This document shows, piece after piece, positions 1 through 11,830 of a stretch of 64,000 nt of DNA. The stretch lies in the NCBI GenBank assembly GCA_037893225.1, contig JAZGUH010000732.1:351129-415128 (forward strand), in the 5' to 3' direction. The first letter of the stretch is position 1; each line of letters opens with the position of its first letter. Source of the stretch: Hippasteria phrygiana. Lineage: Eukaryota > Echinodermata > Asteroidea > Valvatida > Goniasteridae. The notes beneath the pieces were generated by a model. The model was given only the letters and a program-made list of their open reading frames with translations, searched no databases and was not told where the DNA came from. A program made the translations under genes and the position numbers.

Positions 1-1828
1 CTTAAAATTATCAGTGACATTCTCTCGTGTAATTTCGGGAATACGATTTTTCAGTATTCTTACGTATACATGTAAAACCTTTTTCAAGCAAATCACTAAA
101 TATACTGGCAACTTTCCGAACGTAATTTACGAAAGGACAGTCTTTGTTTTTAGTTGATACTGAAAATGTTCCGTCGATTCAGATTTGTGAATCAATTGTG
201 AGTTCAAATCAATTAGGTGGATGGGCTAGTTTGTTATTTTGAGCATTTATAGAGGAAACAATACAAATTAGGTTCATGTAGGCCCTAACGTTCTAAGTCT
301 TGTTTAGTTGGAAAAAGTCGTATTTTTCCCAACATGCCCAAAGGAAACTGAGTATAATACGGATCTATGCTGGCAGATTCGCAGGCATTAATGACATATC
401 TAACCCCCTATAGGGTGCATGTAAAATCCTATTAAAATTGGAGGATTGGGACTGCTATAGAGTTTTAACAAAAAAACTGTTGGCTAGTTTTTATAGCTGT
501 GCATGGAAGAATCTTACATGATTTATTAGCAAAATGGAAAAATGTCTGACAGTGTTTAAAAACCGAGAATACCTTTGTAGTGTAGCCTACCAGTACCATT
601 TTGATTCCAATTAAGCAATGGTCAAACCACACTAGCTTTGACAACATGAAAGAGTTAGCTGGGGTACGTGCCGGTATCTTGTAATTTGATTTCTCAAAGG
701 AAAGTAGCCCTACTGCAAATTTAACTGCAAAATAATACAGTTAACTATTAAGATATTTCCCCCCAAATAAAGCCTGCACCATATGGTTTGTACATTAACG
801 AGGTCGTTGTCATGGCTACGTGCGTACCATTGAGTCACAGGGCCTGGCCAAAAGTTCAGACACCAAATCATTCCAGCGTAAACACGGTCCTCTAGATTTC
901 GCTGGAATGTCTAAGTACACGGAAATTTGACGTTCCGGTTATATAGCTCAAGTGTTTGGCGTGTAGTGACCGCATTAAATATTAGAACTGTGTGTGATTG
1001 GGTAAGGTTCGTGGCTAGGTCAGCGTTGCTAAGAGATGAAAGAAGAATTGCCCTAACTTTTTGTAACAGCCTTTTGTAAAGTGCTTTTAAAATGTTTCCT
1101 TCAAGACCATGTGGACAACAACAAACCGTGTTCCGTTGTTTTCAATTTCTATTGGTATATTAATTAATCTTAAAATTGCTCATAATGTTTTGTAATTTGT
1201 CCTCACACTGCAGTTATGCTTCATCTGAGTGCAATGGGTGGCAGGCTGTGACATGTTTGAACTGCTTGTCTACTTCATACGGCGTTTGCGGGATGCTTTT
1301 GAATCATCTCTTGTTTTTCTCCGTAAGTACATACAGAGTTGACTTTTCGATCACATCTGTATTCCTGTTAAGAGGATGAAAATAACTTTTAAAAAGTGTA
1401 AAAGGCACACGGTTTTTGGAATGAGTAAAGTGATTAAGTGTTCTTTTTCCAGTCGTGTGTTGAATAAAGATGCTTGACCATGCTCTCAAAAAAAATTCAT
1501 TTTGCCCTAAAAATTGTCAATTGGTACCGGTATATTTTGTTTTATCGACAAAAAACCTTTTACCGATTTTTGGCTTTTGTCAGCCTCTGAGAAGGGCTTG
1601 GTTTTGGAATAGTTTAGAGAATTAGTGCACCATCGGTCAGGCATAATAATTATCTGATACATTTTTTTCCTGTTATTTGTTTATCAGAATCGCGTCATGA
1701 TAAGGGACGTGCCATGTTTACAACCTTGCCGATGAGTGGACCTGCACTTCTAAATCTGGATGTATTGGAATTTCTTATTAAACGGTCTGTGAAAAGAGCC
1801 TAACTCTTAAAACACATTGAACAATCTC
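1..1828. other. Non-coding stretch, no gene recognised
   Basis: AT-rich sequence with no open frame that resembles a known protein and no clear repeat structure. Only short unrelated frames are present. It may be intronic or intergenic. Confidence 0.6.
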
Positions 1829-1832
1829 TTAA

Positions 1833-2135
1833 TGTAAAGAGTGAAAAACTCACTCTACAAAAGAGTGAGTCCCTTCTCAAACCACTCCAAAAGAGTGAAT
1901 TTATCTCTTGTAAAAACCACTCGAAAAGAGTGAAAACCACTCGAAAAGAGTGAAATTTCCACTTTTTCGAGGAGCCATATAAGGGACAACTCTAAAAAGA
2001 GTTGTCCCTTATATGGCTCCACGAAAGAGTTGAAATTTCACTCTTTTCGAGTGGTTTTTATAAGAGATTCACGCTTTTGGAGTGGTTTGAGAAGGGATTC
2101 ACTCTTTTGGAGAGTGAGTTTTTCACTCTTTTACA
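1833..2135. mobile_element. Foldback MITE flanked by TTAA
   Basis: A 303-bp near-perfect inverted repeat. The two arms meet at about 1985-2010 around a GGGACAACTC/GAGTTGTCCC centre. The ends read TGTAAA and TTTACA, and both are flanked by TTAA (1829-1832 and 2136-2139), the target duplication of piggyBac and Kolobok elements. TTAA is itself palindromic, so it could also be part of the inverted repeat. Each arm contains about six copies of an AAGAGTGA-type word. There is no coding capacity, so this is a non-autonomous element. Confidence 0.75.
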
Positions 2136-2139
2136 TTAA

Positions 2140-3070
2140 ATTTATGAAAGTTACGAGACGCCATTTTGTGGTTTCCCATTTAAAAATGCGTCTGATTTAA
2201 CTTGAATTTTCGCAATTTACTGAAAACCGATGTATACCTTCACGAAAAGAAATTACATGTACAAGTTTCATAAACCCTGTAGCAACATAAAACGATCATG
2301 TAAAAACGTTTTATATAGATTGTCAGTGGCAGAGGACGGCTTCAAAATAATGTGTACCTTATTTACGTTGTCATTTTCTATTTGTTAGATTTAAAACTCA
2401 CCTCCTTATATAGCCTGTCGACGTTCAAACTGAAACTACTGTATAATTTTGCTTCAATGTAATTTTTTACCATTGTGTATGTCACTTGAATTAATTTGAT
2501 TTGAAAGAACGAAATGGTTTAACTTTTTTCAACTTGTCGACTTTTTATCTTTTTATCAAAAAGGTATTTATTATGAGGATAATGGTGTGATGGGGGACTT
2601 TCATTTTATTGCAAGAAAGCCAAAGTGAACGCAAATTTGTTATAATGTCACGGAAATTATTCCCGCATGCGCTACGAAAAGGGAGAAAATAACTCCGGTG
2701 AATTTTGAAGCGAATATTTCCGATATCTAATTCGTTTGTTTTTGCTCTTGCAGCCTAGGGTATGACCTGCATGGCCTTTAGGTCAGGTCATATTACGAAC
2801 TTACTTCTTTTCTTGAATGCAATATACATTTGCAAACATCAACATTAAAACTCCCAAATTATTATGAAATATGTTTCTTGATTGTAAGTGAATAATAGTC
2901 TCAAGCATCCTGAGAAATCATGACATCTTGCGTGCTGTCATTTTCAAGAAAAGTTGACTTGTTTGTATCATTTCCAACATTCTTTGTAATAAAATTAGAA
3001 TGACATTAATTCCGTTTACATGTACATGTATTTGATTTGTTATCGTTTGCAGAAATTAACTTCAAATATC
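2140..3070. other. Non-coding; contains one dispersed repeat copy
   Basis: No gene seen. Positions about 2831-2980 resemble 36505-36650: both carry TGTAAGTnAATAnTA and a TCAAGAAAAGT stretch in the same order and orientation. This indicates an old interspersed repeat of unknown family. Confidence 0.45.
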
Positions 3071-3094
3071 CCTATTATGTTACAGGAACGTGTC

Positions 3095-3779
3095 CACAGA
3101 GTTGCATAGTGTGCCATAAAGTTGCAGTGATGTGCCAATTATTAAGTTGCAGTGACGTGCCCAATAAAATTGCAATTGCGTCCCATAAAGTTGCTATTAC
3201 GTTCCAACAAAGTTGCAGTGACGTGCCCAAAAAGTTGCAGTGACGTGCCAATTAGGTTGCAGTGACGTCCCCAATAAAGTTGCAATTACGTCCCCAATAA
3301 AGTTGCAATTACGTCCCATAAAGTTGCTGTGACGTGCCCAAAACGTTGCAGTGACGTGCCAATTAGGTTGCAGTGACGTTCCCAATAAAGTTGCAATTAC
3401 GTCCCATAAAGTTGCTTTTAGGTTCCAACAAAGTTGCAATAACGTTTGTAAATGGTTGTAGAAACGTCCCTTATAATAAGGTTGCTGTACGTGATAATCA
3501 AGTTGTAATCACGTCTCCATAAGGTTGTAGAAACGTGCATATACGTTGCTGTTAGGTGCCGATTAGGTCGTATTAACGTGCCGTCAAGGTTGTAATCAAG
3601 TACCGGTAAACGTTTCTTTTACGTTGCAGCAACGTCCTCCTAACGTTGCGTGATAACGTTGTGGCAACGCGTATGGGAGTCGACATTTTTCCGTTGCGGC
3701 AACGTCAATTTCCTAACGTTGCCGCAACGAAAACGTGACCATGTGGCAACGTTGTCACAACGTAAAATTGTTAGCTGGG
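3095..3779. repeat. Degenerate GTTGC/ACGT short-period array
   Basis: About 20-23 bp units of the form AAAGTTGCAGTGACGTGCC recur through 3095-3450. They then degrade into palindromic GTTGC-NNN-GCAACG words up to about 3770. The block ends at a TTAGCTGGGT motif (3770-3779), which looks like an element terminus. Apparent proteins here are products of the repeat and are not genes. It is probably the body of a non-autonomous element. The left end is not defined. Confidence 0.65.
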
Positions 3780-4000
3780 TGGCCTCCATTTTGGCAAACG
3801 ACATCAGCACACTCATCGATATCTAGTGAAAGAAAGAAACATTGGTGACCAGAAACTGTGTCAGCGAAACATGGAACCTCATGAAGCGTAAGTCTGTATT
3901 ATGTGGAGGAATATACAGCTTCCATTGTAGGAAACAAATGATTTTCATTTTTACTTCCGTTTTGAACGATAGCTCTACAAGCTTGACGGCTAATACCGGC

Positions 4001-4022
4001 GGGGGGGGGGGGGGGGGGGGGG
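4001..4022. repeat. Poly-G tract
   Basis: Twenty-two uninterrupted G residues. It is one of more than a dozen G or C runs of at least 12 nt in the window. Confidence 0.95.
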
Positions 4023-4114
4023 TGGTAGTGTCTGAACAATTTGCAATGATGATGGTACAAACTAGTCGCTCCTTAAATCACTGACGAGGTCTACGCACGT
4101 TCCTCCATTTTGGC

Positions 4115-4888
4115 CAGTGTTCTAGGTCTCGAGACCGGTCTCGGTATCGAGACCGGTCTCGAGACCAGTTTTTCCTGGTCTCGGTCTCGGTCTCGGTACC
4201 CTGTGGTCTCGGTCTCGGTACCCCGTGGTCTCGGTATTTTGCTGGTCTCGGTATCGAGACCACCAATATTAAATACAAACAGCACATGTACAGAATCGAT
4301 TGCAGCACGCTCGACTCGACTAGAGATGTATAATTGTCCAGTATAATGACAACTTCTTGTTTACAGAATCGATTACAGTACGCTCTACTCGACTAAAGAT
4401 TTATAAACGTGCAGTACATGACATGATGATAACCTCGTTTCTTTGCCGTGTACGCGCGTGCCCAAAAGGAAAATGTAGCGCATTAGCTTCATGTATGGGA
4501 AGTTGGGAACGACATGCTCAAATACACGAACTACGTGTACATGTATTACGATCAGCGGCGAGTAAAAGCCATCGCGGTCGTTTCTACAGCTGGACATTGC
4601 TTTTTTCGAGTCAAGATGTCGATATACATGTCATGTAAACATGTAACCGGATAAATGGTCAGTTAACCGTCATGACCGTGTAACCGCAGCCTTATTCTTG
4701 ATGTCAATAAATACGGTTTACTTGTACATGTACATGTATACTCCTTTGCACATAATGCATATGGAAATTTGTGATCTTTTTGCATTTTTTTATTATGTAA
4801 ATGACATACAAGGTCTCGAGGTCTCGGTCTCGGTCTCGGGCCATTAGGTCTCGGTCTCGGTCTCGGTCTTCCTGGTCTCGGTCTTCCA

Positions 4889-4921
<33 letters not shown>

Positions 4922-4979
4922 CCATCAGGTCTCGGTCTTGGTCTCGGTCTCGGGGTTCGGGGTCTCGACTACAACACTG
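4115..4979. mobile_element. Non-autonomous hAT element with GGTCTC-rich subterminal arrays
   Basis: The 865-bp element starts CAGTGTTCTAG and ends with the inverted form CTACAACACTG. It is flanked on both sides by the identical 8-bp duplication ATTTTGGC (4107-4114 and 4980-4987). An 8-bp duplication with CAGTG-type ends is the hallmark of the hAT superfamily. Both subterminal regions (4121-4262 and 4812-4970) consist of repeated GGTCTC hexamers. The middle (about 4289-4436) contains a tandem duplication of roughly 74 bp. No transposase is encoded. Long Arg/Asp-rich frames across the hexamer arrays are repeat artefacts. Confidence 0.88.
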
Positions 4980-5312
4980 ATTTTGGCAGGTGGTACCTTC
5001 GCACTCCTCAATGTTAGAAACTGTGGATAAAGCTATGAGCAAAAAACAGACTTAATGACGGAGGATTGAGTGAAATGAGAACGGTTGATTGCATTGGTTC
5101 GGTTGTTCCTTTTTGGTATTAAAGAGGTCACCCGTCACAGTCATCAATATATTATGGTGTACTATAAGGACCACCGCTCTGACGAGATAAAAAGGGTATA
5201 ATTAACGTGGTAAAGGTGCCCTCACACCATAGCGTATGCTGAAACCTACGAGTTGCGTGTACAAAGTATTGTTATACGCACATGCGTGTTGGTTGCGAAC
5301 TTAACTTATGAT

Positions 5313-5960
5313 CCCCCAATATCTGCGATCACCTGCGTACGAGTTGCGTGCTAGTTGCGTGGTAGTTACGAATGTGTTGGATTGCTAAATTGACCAGATT
5401 AAACTGATGGCCAATAACAGCAAGAGGTAGCTCCATGTTGTCACCTCGAAAGTCGACCAACAACTGACACTGATCTAGAAAAGGCCCACAATTTATACCA
5501 TTTCTCAACACGCATGTAGTACGCAACTAACACGCAACTCACACGCAACTAATAGGTTGGATACGAAGGGCATAGGTTGGGGATACGCTGGGAATAAGCA
5601 CAATAGTTTGTGGGTACGCTACACACGCAACATGATCGCAACAGGCACGCAACAAGATCACAACATTATCGCAACAGGTACGCAACACATTCGCAACATG
5701 TACGCTACCAAAACCTGGCCAGATACCTCAAATTTGGACCTGCGATCACCTGCGTTCATAACTTATGAGTTGCGTACCTGTTGTGATCGTGTTGCGATCG
5801 TGTTGCGTGCGTAGCGTACCTGTTGCGTCCCTGTTGCGTATAAATTGATCGCAGGCATTCGCAGAGAATTATTGAACATGTTCAAAATTTCTGAACTTAC
5901 TCTGCGTGTGTCTGCGATCACCTCCGTGCTTGTTGCGTACTTCAAACCTATAAAACCTAT
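5313..5960. repeat. TTGCGT/ACGCAA short-motif array
   Basis: Roughly 10-bp words (GTTGCGT, TACGCAAC, CGCAACAGG) are repeated in both orientations. Clusters lie at 5335-5360, 5518-5550, 5620-5720 and 5760-5840. The motif GCGATCACCTGCGT occurs at both the left end (about 5325) and the middle (about 5743), and a related form occurs near 5915. The both-strand arrangement suggests a hairpin-forming non-autonomous element. I could not read a target duplication. Confidence 0.55.
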
Positions 5961-5970
5961 TAGTTGCGTG

Positions 5971-6095
5971 GAATGACTTATCATGAACTGACCTCCATGC
6001 CCAGCGGACGCTTTTGTATAGCAGCGTATGTAATGGGCCCAGAACTGATGACAGATTCTGCAGAAATCGGCCATCATAGTTCAGGAGACACAACA
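5971..6095 (-). pseudogene. Ty3/Gypsy reverse-transcriptase scrap
   Basis: About 40 codons on the minus strand match the connection between RT and RNase H in Ty3/Gypsy pol: a LLNYDGRFLQNLSSVLGPLH-type run followed by a tryptophan-rich segment (VRWAWRSVHDKSF). It is far too short to function. It directly abuts the LINE fragment at about 6096-6098, in the same orientation but a different frame, so the junction is chimeric. The assignment rests on one conserved motif block. Confidence 0.65.
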
Positions 6096-6097
6096 AG

Positions 6098-7000
6098 GAT
6101 TCTATCAGAACCAGAAGCTTTTTGAGCGTCCAGTGATTTGATGATCTTGGCAACCTTTTCTAGGAATTAACACAGGAACGTTGATGTTGTTTGAGCTCCC
6201 CAGTTGAAATTGTGGAAGAGGATGTCCTCCATCATCTAATGTACAGTTGAAGGCAAATTGTTAGACAAACAATCTGACTTTATCCACCGAATAGGTGAGA
6301 ACAACAGGCTCTTTGAATAGAGAGGTAATCGAAGACCTATTGCGATTAAGTACAGAGTAAGCAGTGCGCCAAAAGTCTCTGCTACCGAGTTTTTGCATTG
6401 CGATAGATTTCTGACTCGGTCAGTATACTGTTGCTTAGCATCTTTAATCACTCTCTTACAACAGTTAGGTGCTTTCCTAAAAGGCTGATGAGATTTATCT
6501 GTTCTTTGAGCAAGATGAAGATTTAAATAGTGATTGCGATGAGCAATAACACATGCAGGGGTAATCCACGGCTGGCAATGAGCCTTAAGTAAACATTTCC
6601 TGGATGGAATAAAGCCATCCATGCCCACAGTAAGCCACTGAGTAAGTTCGACAACAGCAGAATCAGGATTCAACTTACGGATTGAAGACCACGGAGTATC
6701 ATTGAGAAAGTCACGCAAACCATCCAAATCAGCTTTGCTACAATGGAAGACAGTACGACGGATTTGGGGTACCATGGTTTTGGGAGATTTAAACGACACC
6801 TCAATTGTCACCGACAGTGATCAGAATTGTTGATGGGTGCTAAAACGTTGGCACAGAAGTCATTATGTCAGATGGGTTGAGGAAAGGAACAAATCAAGAA
6901 GGTGAGGGACAATCTGGAATCCGGGTGGGCTCACTCACAATCTGTGAGAGATTTTTGAGCAATGCAGAGGTGGAAGGTATCGTTATTAGGAGGATCAGTA
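6098..7000 (-). pseudogene. Jockey/CR1-superfamily LINE fragment (endonuclease end to start of RT)
   Basis: Minus-strand remnant of a non-LTR retrotransposon pol. From 5' to 3' on the minus strand I see three parts. First is the end of the APE endonuclease (a VSEPTRIPD block and an SDH motif, about 6960-6815, in broken frames). Second is the linker to RT in an intact frame at 6811-6236, with the typical HCSKADLDGLRDF, PWITPACVIAHRNHY and CCKRVIKDAKQQY blocks. Third, after a frameshift, is the entry to the RT domain (VAKIIKSLDAQKASGSDRI, about 6155-6098). The RT palm is missing, because the sequence breaks off into Gypsy-like sequence. Frameshifts and truncation show it is dead. Confidence 0.8.
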
Positions 7001-7649
7001 AAGCTAGACTAAACTGTCCATAGGTTTGTCATTCATAACATCCATGAGAAGGGTGCTCGTCAAGAATGCACGGACATCTTCTTTACATGAGCACCATTTC
7101 TTTACTTTTCATCTTACTACTTATGCATAGTGCTACGCAGCATTTCACGTTTTATATGTGAAGCACACAAAGTATAAACCGCTTGCAACTGCGTTGGCAA
7201 CTCTGACAATGCTATGTCTATAGCTTTAATATTCAACAACAGATTTGCTTTGTCATCGGAATGTAGTTGTTATTCAGGACAGGCTTTGTTTGCCTCTCTC
7301 ACGCCATTGTGTCCCCCTTCATAATTTCCATGTGCTTTGGCTGAGCCACCTAAATTTACAGAGACGTGTGTTAGTCGGAAATATATAGTCATGGTTTTCA
7401 AGAAGGGATTGCATGTAAAAAAATTGCTTCACAACATCGTACTCAACCATTCTGACTTGCTGTCATGAGTAAAAGTTAATTATTTCCTTAATTAGACTTA
7501 TTGTGCAGATGCACAAAACATATGGCACGAGAAGTCGTAAAAGTAGCTCAACTGAGTTGTTAGGTTTTACGAAAGGGCGGACAACTTTGATACATTGTTG
7601 CGCGCAGCCGCGTATACACGCACGTCTCTTCTCATTTTACCCATTTACC
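7001..7649. other. Non-coding, no feature recognised
   Basis: AT-rich sequence without repeats or homology that I can recognise. Confidence 0.5.
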
Positions 7650-8540
7650 ACATTTTTGGTAAAAATGAACAGTATTTTTGGCATAGCTTGTATAAGGAAT
7701 TCGCCTCGACGGGTGCAATCTTAAATACCTATGATGTATTACAGTAAGCCATATAACGGTTTTCCACCCAAAGCACACGGCTGCCATGCTTATTAAATCA
7801 GTTGCCATAGTAACCAAAGAAGTTTTAGAATTTGGTTTTGGTATAAAACTGACCCCCGCCTAAAATTAAGAAAAAGTCACAAACTGTCACTTCGATCTGC
7901 CAAATTGTTCTGGGGACCGATATGTTGGATTTTTAACCGATAGCTAAAAAGTCTATATTTTGAGAAAGTATTTTGAACAAAGGGAGATATTATAGAGAAA
8001 TGTGACTTTTCGACATTGTTGTTATTATGCAAACCAACGCAGATCTTGTTCGTCTGATACTGCAGTTCATAATTTAATTAAATATCATTCTAATAGGTCT
8101 GCATATGGCAACCGTGTTATTGATGTATCCCGCAGGTTGTTTCAACGACATTTCATAAATTATTTATTCTGCTTGAGATATATTTTAAGTGATGACAAGA
8201 CTTCGAAATTAGCCATTTTTAGTATTCAGTTAAGGATTCAGTCAGCCGTTATATGCCGATTCATTAACGTTGGCCCGTTGATTACGAGGTGTACGTTTAA
8301 AATGCATTAGGCCATAAGGCAGAAAATAAATCAATCTACAAAATGTTGTGTCCTCGAGGAAGAATACCAGTTTTATCGCACACCCACAATAATACACATG
8401 CGAGCTACTGTTTAGAAGAGGGTTTGGACCTTCTTTTTTTAAAGACTTTTAATGACCCATCTTACACGAATTAACTGGTCTTTGTAGATTTACGCTTTGG
8501 GGAGAGGAAAGGTCTTTGTCATTGAGGTTGCCACAAATTT
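7650..8540. repeat. Dispersed repeat family, copy A
   Basis: The first and longest of at least four copies of one interspersed repeat. Shared landmarks, in order, are GTGTAAAACTGACCCC, an AAGTCAC...CAAATTGTTCTGGGG block, GATATGTTGGAT, a CATTAACG..GGCCCGTTGATTACGAG block, and TTAACTGGTCTTTGTAGATTT with GGGGAGAGGAAAGG. Copies B, C and D are at about 11190-11830, 30915-31640 and 34435-34935. It has no coding capacity. The family is unknown to me. Confidence 0.7.
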
Positions 8541-8644
8541 TGGCCTCTGAGCGTGAAACTCGGCTTTATACCAATATACTCAAGCTGTACCTAGATTTAG
8601 AACAAAGAACTATGCCAATATCTTTTTCGCTCGTTTTTTTCTTT

Positions 8645-8677
8645 TCAATTCAATTCAATTCAATTCAATTCAATTCA
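8645..8677. repeat. (CAATT)n microsatellite
   Basis: Six uninterrupted CAATT units. Confidence 0.9.
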
Positions 8678-9017
8678 AGTAGACATTCATTTCCATACTT
8701 TCATACATTGAAATGACAAAGGTATTAAAGTAAATTATGTACAAAATTATGTAATAGGGAAGAAGGAAAATTGTACAAAATTTTTACAAAAACCTCAGAA
8801 GACAATAGGAAAATATATCACTTAAAAAATCTTATTAATTTGAATGACCATTTGATGAAAATGATTGCCCATAAACGAATAAGAAAAGAAAAGCATGGTC
8901 ATACGTCATATGCACAACGACGTTCGCTAGTTTGAATGCTTCAACCGTCAAAGGATGTCACAAAACTCATGGTAAGAATGCAAAAAATGAAATCTTGAAT
9001 GCACCAAAACGAAATAC

Positions 9018-9170
9018 ACTGTACAAAGAAGTTGGGCAAAGTTTGACCAATTACTTGCCCAAAATTGGTGCAAATATCAACTTCCCAACTTCTGGTCAGA
9101 AACTTCCCAACTGTCTTTAGCAAGCCGTTGTGACCAGAAGTTGGGCAAAAAAGCTTTACCAAAAGGTTGG
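9018..9170. repeat. AGTTGGGCAAA short-motif block
   Basis: The words AAGTTGGGCAAA, TTGCCCAA and TTCCCAACTTCTGGTC recur in both orientations over about 150 bp. This resembles the other short-motif hairpin arrays in the window. It is likely a small non-autonomous element. Confidence 0.45.
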
Positions 9171-9309
9171 TTCACCAGCTTTCACCAATATAAATGGTCA
9201 TGCAAATTGTGCAATTTGTTGGTTATTTTATTTTGAACAATAGATGATCACTTGATTTTCCATATTTTATTGTTCAAAGCTTTTGTCCCACAAATGGGAC
9301 CCCTTTCAT

Positions 9310-10390
9310 CATTTATTGGTCTTTTTTTTTCTTAAATTATTAATGTCAGTGAGTGTGAGAGTGTTTAGTTTATGTGCGGTGTGTGTGCGTGGGTGAGAAT
9401 TAGTGAAAATTCTGATGGCCCGCTTTTGAATCATAATGAGTGGGTGGTGCATGTGGTTAGTATAGTGGGCCCAGACAATATCAGAATAATTCAGATAAGG
9501 AAGAATAAGAGAATTGTAAAGACGAATCATAGACGCAGGAGGAAGAAAGGGGCGGAGCTTAGCGAGCAGTGATGTTGGTTATAGAAGAGACATGCTCGCT
9601 TCAAGAAAGTTTGTCGTCGATAATGATTCCAAGAAATTTAGTGGAAAAAAGCTGAGACAAAATGACAAAAATATCAATTTGGATAGGATGAGTATCAGAG
9701 GCAGAGGAGGAAGTTCTGGAAAAATCATGTATTTTGTTTTATCATAATTCAGAGAAAGTTTGTTTGCTCTAAACCACGAGGAAACCTTTTTTAAGTTCAT
9801 ACAAGGAGATTGTAGATTAGATCCAGTGTGCAAGATAGTGGTGTCGTCAACGAATAAAGTGAAGGAAAAAGAAGGAGAGGAATTATGCAAATCATTAATA
9901 TAGAGCAAGAAAAGAAGAGGACCAGGTATGGAGCCTTGCGGGAAACCATGGAGAATTGTTTGTTTGGAAGAAGTACAGTTATGAACGGATGTAAACTGAA
10001 GTCTATTCGAGAGATAACTCGAGAACCAGTGGAGCGCGATACCCCAGATTCCATAGAACTCGAGCTTAGAGCGAAGAATGGCGTGGTTGATAGTGTCGAA
10101 GGCTTTGGAAAGATCAATAAATACTCTAATGGCGCAATCTTATTGGAAAGAGCAGAAGTAAGTTTATCAGTGACATGAGGGCCATGTCTGTAGAGTAGTT
10201 ACCGTGAAAGCCGTATTGATGGTCAGAAAGAAGATGGAAGCGGGAGATGAAGGTAGACAGACGGTTATAGACGAGTCTCTCGAGGATTTTGGAGAAGCAG
10301 GGAAGGATAGACATAGGTCTGTAGTTGTGAATATTAAGGCGACCGCCGGATTCATAGACAGGAATGACTTTGGCAATCTTTAGATTCTGT
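9310..10390 (-). pseudogene. CR1/L2-type LINE reverse transcriptase, 5'-truncated and frameshifted
   Basis: Minus-strand reverse transcriptase of a non-LTR retrotransposon. Reading from 10390 downward, the RT blocks appear in order: entry motif with PVYESGGR and NYRPMSIL, the finger motif KILERLVYNRL, the D-box SKAFDTINH, the GFPQGSIPGPLLFLLYINDL block, the catalytic FVDD box (DD at 9843-9848) and the thumb with NKLSLN..KT. The C-terminal LYNSLILPYLNYSDIVW block ends near 9310. At least three frame changes separate them. The endonuclease and 5' half are absent, which is usual for a 5'-truncated LINE copy. Confidence 0.85.
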
Positions 10391-10399
10391 ATCTCTATG

Positions 10400-11189
10400 G
10401 ATTATAGGACTGGTGCATGTTTCCCTTATCCCACGATCTTTCCTGCTTCAAGAGGAATCCTACTTCTTGTATCTTTGATTCTCTTTTCTCCTTGTAGCTC
10501 CACTTCTAGAGTGGCTTTGAGCCTTGTTCGGGGCGAACTTGCATAAATGAAACGTGCTAGTGTTGAGGTGTATTAATGTGTATTTACTTTTTACAGTGTA
10601 TATTTAAATTCTTTTGAGGAACGGAACAAAACTGAATCCCCACATTTTGATTTGAACTTCTGAAAAATAATTCCAAACACGTGTTTCCATTTTCGTTTTG
10701 AATTTGAAGACAAATCCGGGCTTAGAATTGGTTACTCTTTTTATACCGAAAAGCTAGCGTCACACACATGATGTAACGCAGGCATGAGCAGAGATGACAT
10801 ACATTAGAAAGTGTTTTTATTAAAGATGTGTGTCCGTACCTTTTGGGCGTGGCACTCCGAAAGATAATTTTTAAATTTAGTTGCTTATTCGTTAGCATGA
10901 GATACGTTATGCGCTTTCCATTATACGCTTTCCATAATATGCGCTTTCCTAAACAAAAATCGGCCCCTAGTAAGTAACACATGTTTCATAGTTTAGGTAG
11001 TGTTTTGTTTTTCGTTAAAATAGTTTTCTTCCAAAATTCGTCTGTAGGGGATATCCATTGAATTGAAATTTTCAGTCAAAGCACGGACATAGAATCTTTA
11101 GAAATTTACTTTACTTGTTCCTTTAATGCTAGCTATGAATTCCAAACCAAAAACTGTTATCCCACAAAATTAAACAGAGCCAAAAAGCC
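10400..11189. other. Non-coding, no feature recognised
   Basis: AT-rich sequence. No gene or clear repeat is seen apart from scattered short hairpins. Confidence 0.45.
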
Positions 11190-11830
11190 TGAAAAAACGT
11201 ATTTGCATCGACGGGAGCCATCTTGAATTCCCATGATGCAGTGCAGTAAGCCGGTGACGTTGGTTAATATTTACCAGAAGTCAAAATATTGTATTTCCAC
11301 ATGAAGCACACAGCTATCATGCTTATTAAATCGGTCGCCACAGTAACCACAGATATTTTAGAAATGTTGTTTTGGTGTAAAACTGCCCCCCCCCCCTAAA
11401 ATTAAGTAAAAGTCACCACATTTCACTTCAATCGGCCAAATTGTTCTGGGGAATAATTCGGTGGGTACCGCTAACCCTAATAGGGTTAAACTAGACACCT
11501 GAATAATATTGATAGTCTGCTAACCGATATGTTGGATATTTAACCGACAGCGTAAAAGCCTGTATTTTGAGAAAGTATTTTAGCAAAGAGAGATATAATT
11601 ATATGTGACTTTTCGACATTTATGTTATTATGAAAACCAACGAATATCTTGTTCGTTGCACTAGAATACTTTTACTGCAGTTCATAATTTATTTATATAT
11701 CAGTTAATGATTCAGTCAGCTCGCTGCGTGCAGAACCATTAACGCAGTCCCGTTGATTACAAGATGTACATTTAAAAATGACATTAATGCCGTTGGCGGC
11801 AGAAAATTAATCAATCAACTCCTATTTTTT
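11190..11830. repeat. Dispersed repeat family, copy B
   Basis: Shares with copy A the block from ATCGACGGGAGCCATCTTGA through GTGTAAAACTG and CAAATTGTTCTGGGG to CCCGTTGATTAC. It contains a TAACCCTAATAGGGTTA palindrome at about 11471-11487 that copy C also has and copy A lacks, so B and C form a subfamily. Confidence 0.7.

Noticed and set aside
3037..3439. Cys/His-rich repeated peptides on both strands
   Set aside because: Products of the GTTGC/ACGT array. The same pattern appears on both strands, as expected from a repeat and not from a gene.
4078..5042. Long frames rich in Arg-Asp or Glu-Thr-Arg repeats in the GGTCTC region
   Set aside because: They are translations of a hexamer repeat inside a non-autonomous hAT element. 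They lack codon structure independent of the repeat and occur on both strands.
5557..5814. Threonine/glutamine-rich open frame
   Set aside because: It follows the ACGCAAC short-motif array and has no similarity to a protein family.
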